From: Castanea sativa | Taxonomy: Eukaryota > Streptophyta > Magnoliopsida > Fagales > Fagaceae | Assembly: GCF_040712315.1 (NCBI RefSeq) | Contig: NC_134019.1 | Location: 37,105,873 to 37,169,872, forward strand | Length of the DNA stretch: 64,000 bases | Direction: 5' to 3' | Part shown: one piece after another, positions 45,866-57,648 of the stretch | Layout of the letters: each line of letters begins with the position of its first letter | Position numbering within the stretch: position 1 is the stretch's first letter | Translations under genes and position numbers: made by a program | Notes under the pieces: model-generated | The model's input: only the letters and a program-made list of their open reading frames with translations | What the model was told of the DNA's origin: nothing | Databases searched by the model: none

Positions 45866-47160
45866 GTGAACCCAAAGAAAAAGCCTGTCCAACAAAGACG
45901 ACAAGTCTTTGCCACCGAACGAAACCAAGCGATCATTGACGAAGTTAACAAACTGTTGCAAACAGGCTTCATTCGGGAGGTTTACTATCCTGAGTGGCTG
46001 GCCAACGTCGTACTAGTGAAAAAAGCAAATGGGAAATGGAGAATGTGTGTGGATTTCACGGACCAGAACAAGGCTTGCCCAAAGGACAGTTTCCCTTTAC
46101 CGAGGATAGACCAGCTGGTGGATTCTATAGTCGGGCATAAGCTACTGACGTTCATGGATGCTTTTTCAGGATACAACCAGATAAAGATGGCTAAGGAAGA
46201 TCAAGAAAAATCTGCTTTCATCACAAGCCAAGGGCTCTATTGCTATAGGGTGATGCCCTTTGAATTGAAGAATGTAGGGGCAACGTACCAAAGGCTAGTA
46301 AACAAGATGTTTAGTAAGCAAATTGGCAGAAACATGGAGGTGTATGTGGATGATATGCTCATCAAGAGTAAGGAGGAATTGACACATCTGGAGGACTTGA
46401 AGGAGACATTTGCCACCCTCAGAGAATAAGAGATGAAGCTGAATCCTAGCAAGTGTGTCTTCGGCGTAGCCTCAAGGCAGTTCTTGGGATTCATGGTGTT
46501 CCAAAAAGGAATAGAGGCCAACCCGAGGAAGGTTCGGGTCATCCTAGACATGACATCACCCAAGACCGTCAAAGAGGTCCAAAAACTGACTGAAAGAATC
46601 GTAGCCCTTAACAGGTTTGTCTCTAAAGCAACGGATGCCTGCCCTTTTTCAAGACGTTGAAGCAAGCTTTTGCCTGGACTAAAGAAGGTGAGGTAGCGTT
46701 TCAAGAACTCAAACGTTACTTGAGCAATCCACCCCTCTTGAGTCCATCCAAGGAGGGAAAAAATCTATATCTATACCTGGTAGCGTCAGCTTCGACCATA
46801 AGCGTAGCCCTGATTCAAGAAGAGGACAAGAAATAACTCTTGGTTTATTACGTCAGCCAAGCTCTCTAAGGAGCAGAAGCCTGATACCCCAGGATTGAAA
46901 AGATAGCGTTCGCCTTAATAGTAGCTTTGCGCAAGCTACGCCCGTATTTCGAGGTGAACCCCATCGTGGTAATGACGGACCAACCCATCAAGAAGTCCAT
47001 GAACAAGCCTGAGGCAACAGGGAGGATGGTCTAGTGGGCAATTGAGCTCAGCCAGTTCGACATCGAGTACCACCCTAAAACAACCATCAAGACACAAGCT
47101 CTGGCTGACTTCATTGCTGAGTTCACCCTCTCAGAAGATGACAACCCCAACAATGAGACA
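45866..47160 (+). pseudogene. Reverse transcriptase and first RNase H, Gypsy element 2
   Basis: NGKWRMCVDFTDQNKACPKD, TFMDAFSGYNQIKM, MPFELKNVGATYQRLVN and the catalytic YVDD (EVYVDDMLIKS near 46340) are present. A TAA near 46427, a frameshift near 46650 and several stops in the RNase H part (about 46835, 46868, 46884, 47032) break it. Confidence 0.9.
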
Positions 47161-47760
47161 AAATGGTGGACGATCTAGACTGATGGTTCGTCAGTTCAAA
47201 AGAGGGGGGAAGTAGGATTCATCATAAACACCTTTGACGGAGAAATGCTCAGATACAGAGTTTAACTGAAGTTTTCAACCACCAATAACGAGGCCAAGTA
47301 CAAAGGAATACTGACGGAGTTAAGACTTGGGAAAGCACTCGGGCCAAGAACCTGCTCATTCAGAGCGACTCGAAATTAGTGATAGGGCAGATTAAAGAGG
47401 AATATGAAGCAAAGAAGGAAAGAATGCAGAAATACCTTAAGATGACGAAACATTTAGCCCGAGAGTTTGATAAATTGGAGTTCGTTTAGATCCTAAGAGG
47501 CTAGAATATGGCAGCAGATGAGATTGCAAAAATGGCCTCGTTAGAGGAAGGGTTAATGAGCGTGGAGTTAGACTTGGAGATTTAGAAACGACCCAGCATC
47601 GAAGAAGTTCCAGCATTTGCGATCTAGAGCATAAACAGCTGGATGACACCGATCGTGTCTTTTCTCTAAGACGGGCACCTCCCTCACTACGCCAAGGAGG
47701 CCAAAAGGATCAAGAAGAGGGCAGCTAAATTTACGATCCTAAATGACACTTTATACAAGA
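47161..47760 (+). pseudogene. Second RNase H, Gypsy element 2
   Basis: TDGSSVQKRG near 47180 and TTNNEAKYKGILTELRLG near 47285 mark the archaeal-type RNase H, in which the usual Glu block is AKY instead of AEY, so a catalytic Glu appears changed. SDSKLVIGQIKEEYEAK follows. Several TAG/TAA codons and a frame change near 47340. Confidence 0.75.
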
Positions 47761-48877
47761 AGGGTTTCTCCATGCCTTACTTGAAGTGTGTCGACGAAGA
47801 AGAAGCCAAATACATCCTGGAAGAGATCCACGAAGCAATTTATGGAGACCATGCTGGCCCTAGATCCCTGGTAAGCAAGGTCATTCGAACAGGTTACTTT
47901 TGGCCAAATATGCAAGTGGACGCGGGGGAGCTCGTCAAGAACTGTGATAAGTTTCAAAGGTTTGGGAATGTCCAGCGACTTCCAACAGAGAGACTGATGA
48001 CGATAGCATCACCGTGGCCATTCGCACAATGGGGAATCGATATCGTCAGCCCGTTGCCCTTGGGTAAAGGTCAGATAAGATTCCTAATAGTTGCTATTGA
48101 TTACTTCATGAAGTGGGTCGAAGAAGAGGCCATATTGACGATCATAGAAGCACGAATCCGTAGCTTCGTGTGGAAGAATATAATTTGCAGATTCGGGATT
48201 TCAAGGACAATCATATCTAATAATGGGCAGCAGTTCGATAGCCAAGGCTTCAAGGACTTCTGCTCGGGGCTAGGCATCAAGAACCAGTTCGCATCCCTAG
48301 GGCATCCACAGACGAATGGGCAGGCGGAGGTGATGAATCGAACATTGCTAAGATTATCAAGGCCAGGCTGGATGACGCGAAGGGTGCCTGGCTAGAAGAA
48401 TTGCCCAATGTCTTGTGGGCCTACAGAACCACGGTGAGAACCCCAACAGGAGAAACCCCTTTTAGACTTACTTATGGCATTGAGGTGGTAATCCTAGTCA
48501 AGGTAGGAGTGGCCAGCATCAGGTGAGAAGTATTCCATGAAGAAAACAACGATGACCAGTGAATCAATCTAGACTGATTGGATGAAATAAGAGACAAAGC
48601 TTCCGACAAGATAATGAAGTATCAACAGAAGATGGCCGAATACTACAACAAGAGGGTAAAGCTCAGACGACTTGACATAGGTGACCTCGTCCTGCGCAAA
48701 GTCGCCACGGCAACTAGAAACTCCACCCAAGGAAAGCTCGGTCCTACATGGGAAGGACCCTACCGAGTCATCCACTACTCCAGGCAAGGCAGCTATCACC
48801 TAGAAACCCTAGACGGGCAGAGGCTCCCACAACCATGGAACATTGAGCACTTGAAGAAGTACCATCAACAGATGTAA
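47761..48877 (+). pseudogene. Integrase of Gypsy element 2
   Basis: HHCC domain: HEAIYGDHAGPRSL and CDKFQRFG, where the second CxxC Cys pair reads C-D-K-F, one Cys lost. Core: VAIDYFMKWVEEE (first Asp), then SNNGQQFDSQ, where the second catalytic Asp is Asn, then GQAEVMNRTLL (Glu). A frameshift near 48340 follows. The C-terminal part 48578-48877 is open: LDIGDLVLRKV, LGPTWEGPYRV, WNIEHLKKYHQQM-TAA. Confidence 0.87.
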
Positions 48878-48954
48878 CAAATAAATGTACTTATTCCTGA
48901 AATTAATAAAATAATTGTTCAGCTAATATCTTCGTGCAAACAGGTCTAGTTAGA

Positions 48955-49310
48955 AACCAAATATGGCTAAGCAATTAGATTCCGCCTACATGGATGTACA
49001 TTACTGACAAAGCCAAAAGATTATCTCAAAAATGGCTAAGTAATAAGATTCTGCCTAGACAGATGTACATTACTGACGAAGGCAAAAGATAATCTAAAAA
49101 GAAAAAAGCCTAAGTAATAAGATTTCGCTGAGACAGATGTACATTACTGACGAAGGCAAAAGATAATCTTAAAAAAAAAAAACGGCTAAGTAATAAGATT
49201 CTGCCTAAATAGATGTACATTACAGACGAAGCCAGAAGATTATTTCAAGAGGGCAAAGTAATAAGATTTTGCCTAGACGGATGTAAATCACTAACGAGTC
49301 AAAGAAGTTG
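48955..49310. repeat. Tandem repeats 3' of pol, Gypsy element 2
   Basis: About five imperfect units of 65-75 bp with taagtaataagattctgcc, agatgtacattactgacgaag and ccaaaagataatct. They occupy the same place as the repeats of element 1, but the sequences are unrelated. Confidence 0.85.
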
Positions 49311-49637
49311 ACAAATCCCTAGAAAGAATGTAAGTCACAACAGGAAGACAACAGGCAAAACTCTTGTGAACAATCACGAGGAAAAAGAAAAGCCCATGCT
49401 AAAAATACGGACGAATACAAAATACCACAAGTATAACACATGCAAGTAAGTACGTTGCTATAAAGGCCCAAAAACCATGGGCAATTACTTTTGTCTTTAC
49501 ATCTAAAAGCCCATAAACGCTGGGCTAAAAATATTCTTCTCAAGGCAAATTAATATAAAAATTTTCTAGAATTTGAGCCCAAGACATAGTGGGCACCTAA
49601 AAAAAAAAAGGAGAGAAATTTTTCACAAGTATCAGGT

Positions 49638-51678
49638 TCAAACGTCAGCAGCATCGTCACCAGCGGAGGCATCAACGGCATGGGCATCTATGACTGGGGC
49701 ATCAATGGCAGGGGCATCCGCAGGGGCGTCAGTCTCGGTGGTCAAAGATTGAGTAGCCTCGTCAGCAACTATCTCCTTATCCACTTCCTCCATGTCCAGC
49801 GTCTCCAAGTCTACTCTAGAAGGGTGCTTGATACAGTATCTCCTCAAAAGCTCAAACCCCTTAAAGTACCAACTGAAGAGCACAGAGTTATACTCCTCAG
49901 TTTGCTAAAAGCCCTCAATGGCCCTGGCAGCAATGACTTTGATTTTCTCCCTAGCGGCCGCAAACTGCTCGTCCTTCTCCAAAACCAACTGTTGCTCAAC
50001 TTTGAGCTCGCCACTTAATTTCTCGGCCTCCTCCTTGGCATGATTAACATCACCCATCGAAGCTATCAAATCTTTCTTCAACTTCGAGTTCTCCATCTCT
50101 AGGGCATTTATCCGAGAGAGCGCAGACTCAACCTTAGCCCCTTGAGCAAGATACTCCAAGGAAAGATGAATGCTCTCCTCCAACACCCAAAAAAAAGAAA
50201 CACGCAAGGAAATTGAACCTCAGAACACCTAAAAAAAAGAAAAGAAAAAGGAATAGAAAAGAGATAAACTTGCACAAACACTTTACCTGGACAAGTTTAT
50301 GAAGGTGACGACCCACTAGCTCATTTGGAGACGAACCCGAGAATACCTTCAGATCTTCCGTAGTCATGACCCCATGAGCCCTGTCCATCGCCAGCCTCTC
50401 GTCGTCCCAGATAGTAACGAGCAAGCACCATCTTTCCCCCTGTTAAACGTGCGCGGCCTTTCAGAAGGGGGGTAGGGATCTCTTCAATAGAGGTGGCAGG
50501 AGAGGCCGTCTTCATTGTCTCAGTGCCAAAAATAATTGGAGTGGCAGAAGCAGTCAGAGTGACGGAGGAAAGCTTCCCCTTGACTCGTACCACCTTTTTT
50601 CCAATGTTGAACAGTGGCTTGTCCTTCTTGGACTGCATCTTCTCATACATATCCTTGTTGAGCTTAGTCGTCATTTCTACAAGAAGGAAAAACTTGTAAA
50701 AATAAAAAATCAAATGCCGATAAGGGGGTCGGTACTGATGAACTCAAGACTTACTCTTCTTTCCTTCAATATCAATACTTCGCAGGACGTAGGGGGATGG
50801 GTCAGGACCAAGATTGTAAAAGGCAAGCGTCCGTGGGTCTACCAAATCATCCTAGCTTTCGATTGTCTGGGCATATTCAATTGCTTTTCCAACACGGTCC
50901 TTATGCTTGCTTTTAAGCTTAAGCCTTCTCTTAACTGCACAAGAAGCAAAGAAGTTAGTGACGATAACAGCAGATTCAACAAACTTAAAGATGACAGGAT
51001 AGAATACTGACACACCTAAAGTCGGGGTCCCCCACCGACGTAGCAACCTCGGGATATCACCCCAACCCTGCTAGAGGGAGTCTCAAAATCGTCCCCAGAC
51101 ACAAAGAAAAATTTGGACTTCCAATACCTGAAGGACAAAGGTAAACCCCTAACAATCCTTGTTCTCCTCTCCCAGGGTACTAACTCATAGTATCCATACT
51201 CTCTAGACTCTTTCAAATGATATAGATACACGAGTTCACACGCCTTAATCATATCTCCGTTAGTGGACAATCATATTTTCATACAATTGACCACTATCCT
51301 CCACGAATTGGGCATAAGTTGCCTGGGAGCAATATCAAAGTAATCTAAAAATTCCATCACGAACGGATGGACAAGGAGCCTAAGTCCATAAGTGAAAGTG
51401 GCCTTATAGAAGCACACTTCACCAGGAAAAAAGTGACAAGCCCTTTCCTCTTCATTGGGCCGACGAACGTGAACCCACTCCGAAAATTGAAACCTCTCTC
51501 TAAACCTACCCACAGTGTCAACATCCAGACCACATGCCTCCACGAGGGCATGAAAAGCCCTAACCTCTTGAAGAGTCGAAACGACTGTATCTCCCCCTAC
51601 GGGTTCACCACTAGACAATAACCCAGTATCAAGTTCACTAGACCTAACCTCAAACATTGACCCTTGCTCCCTCACCAA
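49638..51678 (-). pseudogene. Antisense gene of Gypsy element 2 (Transposase_28-like plus coiled coil)
   Basis: The first part, 51678 to 51016 on the - strand, has EVRAFHALVEACGLD, FSEWVHVRRPNEEERACHF, YKATFTYGLRLLVHPFVMEFLDYF and APRQLMPNSWRIVVN, a TGA at 51271 (from CGA), then FRYWKSKFFFVSGDDF. This is the wording of the Transposase_28 'gypsy type transposon' domain and the counterpart of 25578-26420. Further pieces, probably exons, lie at 50321-50713 (MTTKLNKDMYEKMQSKKD), 49905-50207 (coiled coil: ALSRINALEMENSKLKKDL) and 49638-49883 (Ala/Asp-rich end). Exon joins are not resolved. Confidence 0.62.
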
Positions 51679-52255
51679 CCCCTCGAACTAGTCAATTGAT
51701 TGACGAAGAAAAGGGAACAACTCAGCCAAGACAACGCCCAAGCTATTACCCTGAAAAAATAGGAAAACGCTAAAATTGCCAAAAAGTCAAGAAACAGAAG
51801 CCAAAGGAAAAGAAAATAAAATCAAATGTTTACTACCACCAAAGAAAGAAAACATGAAGAAAAAGAGAAAGAAAAGTACCTCAGAAAAGAGAAGGTGAGA
51901 AGCCCCACACCAAACCCGCACCGGCTCGGAAGAGAGTGGAAAAAGAAAATTGAAGGAGAAAATGCTCAGAGAAACACCTGAAAGCTTGGGGAAAACGAAA
52001 AGTAAAGTAAGGAGGAGAGAAGTTTAAAAATCAACGCAAAAACTGAAAACCGGCGGGAAACCCAAGAGCCATACAATGAGAACATGAGCCCCCTCCAACT
52101 AGAACAAGCCACATGGCCACAACCAGTATGGCACCGCCACTACGTATTCACTGCGGTGCGAAATCCCAAGAGTCACCTACAGTTAAAAAAAAAAAACCTT
52201 TCATCTTCTATGGTTGTCATGACACGTTGTGACAACCACAGAATCCAGGGGCAGC

Positions 52256-52749
52256 TGATGGGACTAACGAAATCAACCACCAACGAGGTCAATAAGACAG
52301 ACGAGACTGCTCTCAGAGACGAGCCTAAACAAGTGTCCACGTCATCGACGAGGATATCAGGATCATTCAATGCCGCCAATAATGTCCCGGATGGTTACAA
52401 AACTAGCTGGACAGACCGATGAGGGCATATTAAACCTCATTACTAAGCAGGATGCGTTATCAAAGAAGGCATTAACCTCACAATATCAACCACAATGGCT
52501 AGAATCCGGAACAACATATATAAAACCCTCACATCGCCAACACCAGGTACGGATACAAAAAATAAGGTATACTAAAATATTCTGAACCGTTATTATAAGC
52601 TCCTTTGTGCTAACTTTGGCATCGGAGGCGTTGTGGCAGACACCACACCAGTGACCATTTTAGGGAGCTCTTACTTCCATGGTGACGCAAGCGAGCACCC
52701 GGCCCCATCTGGACGATCTCACTATAACTGACGAACCTTTGCTTCATCA
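52256..52749 (+). repeat. 3' LTR of Gypsy element 2
   Basis: 494 bp, full length, with TATATAAAA at 52517-52525. The purine-rich ccaggggcagc precedes it as a weak polypurine tract. Confidence 0.93.
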
Positions 52750-52754
52750 TATGT

Positions 52755-53124
52755 AATATTTAATACCCAAAAAAAAAGGAAGAGGAAAAAAAAACCATTT
52801 TTAAGAGTTTTATTATCTCTATCTTTCAAAGGTGATGAAAATGACATACGATTCTCAAAGTGGGAGAGGAATCGAACCCTTCAACTTGACTTTGAATACT
52901 GCATTAGCATACAAATGTGAATATAGTGGGGGAATGTGATTTTTTTATTTTTTAGGCAAGCATAAATTAAAATAAATAAATGGTTTTTCTGTCCAAGGTG
53001 TTTGTATTATATGTATTTTCTATTATAAGTTACATTTAGGGTCAAGAATGTATAAAGTTATCGTAATGAAAAGCGATGATCATATCATGATTGATAAGTT
53101 ATAAATTGGATTTGATGATTAGGT
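52755..53124. other. Spacer after Gypsy element 2
   Basis: The first 40 bases continue unit B (compare 10372-10412). The rest matches nothing else here and holds no gene that I can see. Confidence 0.45.
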
Positions 53125-53132
53125 GTAAGAAG

Positions 53133-54960
53133 CAGGGCTTGCCCAAGGCCTAGGCCTAAGACCCCCATCACAAAAATGATTTACCCTTTACAAAAAAAGC
53201 CATCGTTCCATTGTAAAAGACCCAAAATTTGATAACAAATATGAATTTTTTCAAATGGTTGTGCACTTTTTATTATTAATGATGTTAGGGATATCATAAA
53301 TTTTACTATAAATTTACAAACTGACATGTTACCAATCACAAAAAAAGTATTTTAAATATTCATTAATTACATTATTAAAGCTCATCAATCACTGTTATTG
53401 TCACATTATATTGTGAACATTTTATAGTACCTTTAGCATTTTCCTTTTTTATTTCTAACAAGGCTTTAAAAAAAATTGTCAAATGTGTTAGATCATCAAT
53501 GATGAGTGAAAGCTCGGATTTGCATTAAACCCAAGAGCTTGTTTAGACCCAAATTTTAAAAGTACGGCTTAATTGTTTTTACTGTAACTTATCTAAGTAC
53601 GGAACAAGTGTAAAGGAAGCGTAATCACTGGATCTACTCTAGTGCATACACATGAATAACAAATAATAAAAGTAAAGCACAAGAGTAAGGGAAGAGAGAT
53701 GCAAATACAAGATAACACCAAGACGTTTTATTGAAGAGGAAATCGAAGAACTTGGTGAAAAACCTCTCCACGACCCTCCAAGTTGAAATCAATTCACTAG
53801 TGAATAAGTTGGAGTACACGAATAACAAAAGACCCTCCAAGCTTAGTCTACCCAATGTACTTGAATCCTCCAAGCTCCTACTACCAACGGACTTTTTGGA
53901 GTCTTGTCTTCACTAGTTTTCTAGATCCCGCAATATGCTCGATTGCATCCACCAAGCCTCACCGACTTCTTTTGCCAAATGCCCAAAACTTTCCAACCTC
54001 CAAAACATTCTCTACACTCTAAATAGGTGTGGGTTGTGTTTGGGTACAAATCTCTTCTCAAGGTATGACAATGGGAGAGGGAGGAAAAGATGCTACAATG
54101 ATTTCTCACTAAGAATGAGTAGCTCTCTCTCTCTGAAAGATGGGTGTGTTATGTTGTAAAAAATCTATCTAGGATTCTTCTCTCTAAATAGTTTCACTTA
54201 GTTTTGTGGGTAATGAGGGTATATATAGTATAAGTGAATGGTTAGAAAGTCACTTTTAAAATCCTCCAAGTAGAGATTTTCGCAGGTTGGCCCTTCTTGC
54301 GAAACAGTTACGAAATTGATAGCCTGACACGACTCTTCAGCTTCCAGCATGTGCTTCTCGCATGCCATTCTTCGCGGGAATCTTACTCACAAACTTCTTG
54401 CAAGCTACTCGTGAAACTGCACTTATTCTTCATTTCATGCTCGATTTTTCACCAACTTAATACTAAATTGAATACTATAAAATTCCACAAAATACAAGGA
54501 ACAAAATTAATGCAAACAATTTTTGTCATGGAATAAAGCCAACATAAAACATAGTTGTAAATCACAACTTTACAATGATTACTCTCCCATAATAGTTTGA
54601 AACTTTAATATTTGTAAACTAATCTACTACAAAACCACACATCAATTAATATCATAAATTATAAATGTAATTAACTATGTATCATTATATATATATCCAA
54701 GATAAATTAATTTTCTTTTTAAAAAATAATATATATTTTTTCTTTTTGTTAAATTTATTTTTCAACTATGATATTCAATTCTCTATATGAAATTAACCTT
54801 AGTTTTAGTTAGTGTTATTCATTAAATTATGTATTTAATACATCTAATTAACCTCAATTTGATTAATATTAAATAATTTTATTTAATTAATATATATATA
54901 TATATAAGGCCCTACATAAATCTTTCACCTTAAGCCCCAAATTAGGTTGGGTCGGCCCTG
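53133..54960. mobile_element. Non-autonomous hAT element carrying a nested insertion
   Basis: Ends CAGGGCTTGCCC and GGGTCGGCCCTG form imperfect 12-bp terminal inverted repeats. The 8-bp duplication gtaagaag lies at 53125-53132 and 54961-54968. Without the nested piece at 53507-54574 the element is about 760 bp and codes for nothing. The empty-site test is not available here. Confidence 0.85.
53507..54574 (-). mobile_element. Candidate solo LTR nested in the hAT element
   Basis: 1068 bp. On the - strand it begins tgtaaagttgtgatttac and ends ccgagctttca. It is flanked by atgag and atgat, an imperfect 5-bp duplication. It is of the same family as 31881-32961 and 55938-56771. Short reading frames inside it do not look like genes. 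Confidence 0.6.
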
Positions 54961-54968
54961 GTAAGAAG

Positions 54969-55452
54969 TCATCTCGAATTCATAATATCACAACTATTTT
55001 TGTTTGAGCAAAATCTATAAAACTTAAATCATCATCCGTTAAATTTATATCAAGCAATTTAGACTAGCAGTTGTTCTTCAAATCCAAAGGCAATCCTAAT
55101 GATTTTGGGAATGAATACGAGGCACGGATGATTTGGTTCTCGGAGTTTCAAAATTACCAATAAGTTTCTTTAATGTTCAGCAACATTAATTCTCAGTTGA
55201 GTTGCTTGATATTGGAAGCAATTCATGTATTTTCAATTGACTAATGCTGGCAAGGGTGCGCAAGTGCTTTAACATTGGTTTGCTTCTTTTGTTGTTCTTT
55301 CAGAGGCCTCATCTTCAATCAATTTGGTCTTAGCTATTTATCACTCCATCTTCGTGAAGGTTTGAAATTGAGCCATCATTTGGAGTGGAAGCTTAACAGC
55401 TTTATCCTGATGTTAAATACACCCCTGTGAGTTTCTCAACCAGTTTGTCTAA
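54969..55452 (+). pseudogene. PCBER relic, unit C (intron 4 and exon 5)
   Basis: 54969-55303 matches PCBER intron 4 (tttgagcaaaatc, atcaagcaatttagac). Exon 5 follows at 55304-55452 after CTTTCAG: the reading is like SIFVK...EIEPSFGVEA, but about 18 bp are missing, a TAA stands after GVEA (GAAGCTTAA), and the frame near the end is shifted although QFV-TAA survives. The earlier exons are gone, cut off by the hAT element. Confidence 0.82.
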
Positions 55453-55929
55453 AGAGCCAAACTTTGCTCATGTTAATCTTCTTAAGTGAGTTTCACTATC
55501 TTAATGGATAGTTAAGTAGGTTGTGTCTGGCTGGGAGAGAGGTAGAAAATATATAGTTGCTGCTGCCTCAGGCTGTGTAATAATTGAAATTTGAAAATAG
55601 TTGCTTGCCTCTTTGTATACCTACTTTGGTTGATTCTGTAAAAATGTTTTGTTAATATGTTGATATTTCCAAATGGAAATCAATAAATATAGCTTCCTTT
55701 TGCTCCTTAAGATCTTGGTGTCCATGTTGCTTGGTGGCTTGACACTCTAGACATGTTTTTGCCAGTCTTGAGCTGCCATAAGTGCTAACAAAGAGATTTG
55801 ACTTTATGCATTTAACAAGTACAAGGCCTAAAATTGACTTGAAATGCCTAAGACTGATCTAGGCTCTTCTCATGGATGATAGTAACTGGCATGCTCTTGA
55901 GAATGTTATAATGGAATTACTGAATTAAG
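55453..55929. other. PCBER 3' flank, unit C
   Basis: Diverged match to 829-1290 and 34917-35370. No gene. Confidence 0.5.
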
Positions 55930-55937
55930 ATCTTTAG

Positions 55938-56771
55938 TCCTACCAGGTTGTTAATTTCGCGAGTGTCTTGCGAAAAGGGCAACTTGCGCGATACCTTGCG
56001 AAACTTTTTGCCTTAAGGTTTTTAAGTGTGACTTTCTTACCCTTCACTCATATTATATATACCCTCATTATTCACAAAAGTATGAGGGGCTATTCAGAGA
56101 GAAAAACTCTAGATAGGTTTTCTATAACACACAAACCTATCTTTTAGAAAGAGAGTTACTCATCCTTAGTGAGAAATCATTATAGCATTTTTTCATTCCC
56201 TCTCCCATTTTCATACCTTGAGAGGATATTTGTACCCAAACACAACCCACACATTTCAGAGTGTAGAGAGTGTTTTGGAGGTTGGGAAGTTTTGGAGATT
56301 TGCTAAAAGAAGCTAGTGAGGCTTGGCAGAAGCAATCAGGCGTGTTGCAGGATCCGAAAAGCTAGAGAAGACATGACTTCGAGAAGTCCGTTGGTAGTAG
56401 GAGCTTCGATGTCTCAAGTACATTGGGTAGACTAGACTTGGAGGGTCTTTTGTTATTTGTGTTCTCCAACTTTATTCTCTAATGGATCGATTTTGACTAG
56501 GAGTGTCGTGGAGAGGTTTTTGCCAAATTCTTCGGTTTCCTCTTCGATAACACATCTTGGTGTTATCTTGTGTTTGCATCTCTCTTTCCTTACTCTTGTG
56601 CTTTACTTTTATTGTTTATTGTTCATTTGTATGCACTAGAGTAGATACAGTGATTGCGTTTCATTTACTCTTGTTTCGCACTTAGATAAGTTAGAGTAAA
56701 AACAATCTAATCGTAATTTTTAATTTGGGGTTTAAACAAGCTCTTGTGTATTTACACAAATCCGAGCTTTC
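55938..56771 (+). mobile_element. Related solo-LTR-like fragment
   Basis: From about 55950 to the end cacaaatccgagctttc it matches the 3' three quarters of the 53507-54574 repeat in opposite orientation. Both sides carry atctttag (55930-55937 and 56772-56779). The 5' quarter of the repeat is missing, so whether this is a true insertion end or a chance match is unclear. Confidence 0.5.
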
Positions 56772-56779
56772 ATCTTTAG

Positions 56780-57648
56780 CCTAAGATCTCTTCCACGGCT
56801 TGTTGTAATGGAATTGCTGAATTTAAAAATAAAAGGCTATTTTTTGTGTAATTTGGCAGTTTTTTTCTAATTAATAAAATATTGATTTTCTTGGAAAATG
56901 AAAAGGGGTTGGCAGTTTTTTTTTTTCCTTCTTCCCAATGAAATATTAATTTTTTGAGAAAATGAGAAAGGATCATGGTTTTTGTGTTTATTTTCCAAGA
57001 AAGTGAGAATTAGTAGTGCTTGAGAAGCAACGAAGACAAAATGGTAAAAATGAAAAAGAAAAGAAAAAACCTAGAGAAAAAAAAATTATTAAAAAAACTG
57101 GTTAAATATTTTTTTCCTCACATGGGCAAAACAACGTCATTTTAACTCATTAAAACTACAAGATGTTGATTTGAGGTGGCACTTAACAACCACCTCTGCA
57201 ACTAAGATTAATGGAAGGGAACAAATTCAAAGTGTAACTAACATCAAATGAGTGAATTAAAATTTTAAAGCATTAGGGGTGTAACTTACAATTTTATAAT
57301 ATTTAACGTCAAATCTGGTATTCACATATTAAGAAAAAAAAAAGTAATCAAATAGTATAATTTTAAATTTTAAAATAATAAAAAGTTATATAGTAGTGTT
57401 ACTTCGTAGGACAAAAATAACATATAAGAAAGAGTGAATAATCTCATCATGAACTTCATAATATTCTATCAAATCCATATGTGTGTAGCAAATTACAGGA
57501 CGAATATTAATACAAAGAACATAACAACAACAAAAAGTGGAAAGAATGGCCGTTAGCCATGTTTGTTTCCATTTTTTATTTGACTAATGTTAATGTTGAA
57601 CATGTTTAATTTATTTCATCTTTTTGTACACCGTGAGCAACCATGACT
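56780..57648. other. Flank before peptide gene, unit C
   Basis: AT-rich, T-rich tracts. From about 57120 it matches 2740-2990 and the D unit (62070-62200). No gene. Confidence 0.5.

Larger units (their letters stand above)
43329..52749 (+). mobile_element. Ty3/Gypsy retrotransposon, Tat lineage (element 2)
   Basis: LTRs at 43329-43649 and 52256-52749 (TGATGGGACT...CTTCATCA), with the 5-bp duplication tatgt at 43324-43328 and 52750-52754. Unit A keeps the empty site (cacttgcatgtaatattt, near 10367). The layout is as in element 1, including double RNase H, tandem repeats behind pol and an antisense gene. The LTRs share about 94% by hand count where both are present, and the 5' LTR has lost about 173 bp. 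All genes carry stops. It is older than element 1. Confidence 0.93.

Noticed and set aside
53634..54159. Several 60-80 codon frames within the nested repeat
   Set aside because: They lie in a solo-LTR-like repeat whose other copies (31881, 55938) do not keep the frames.
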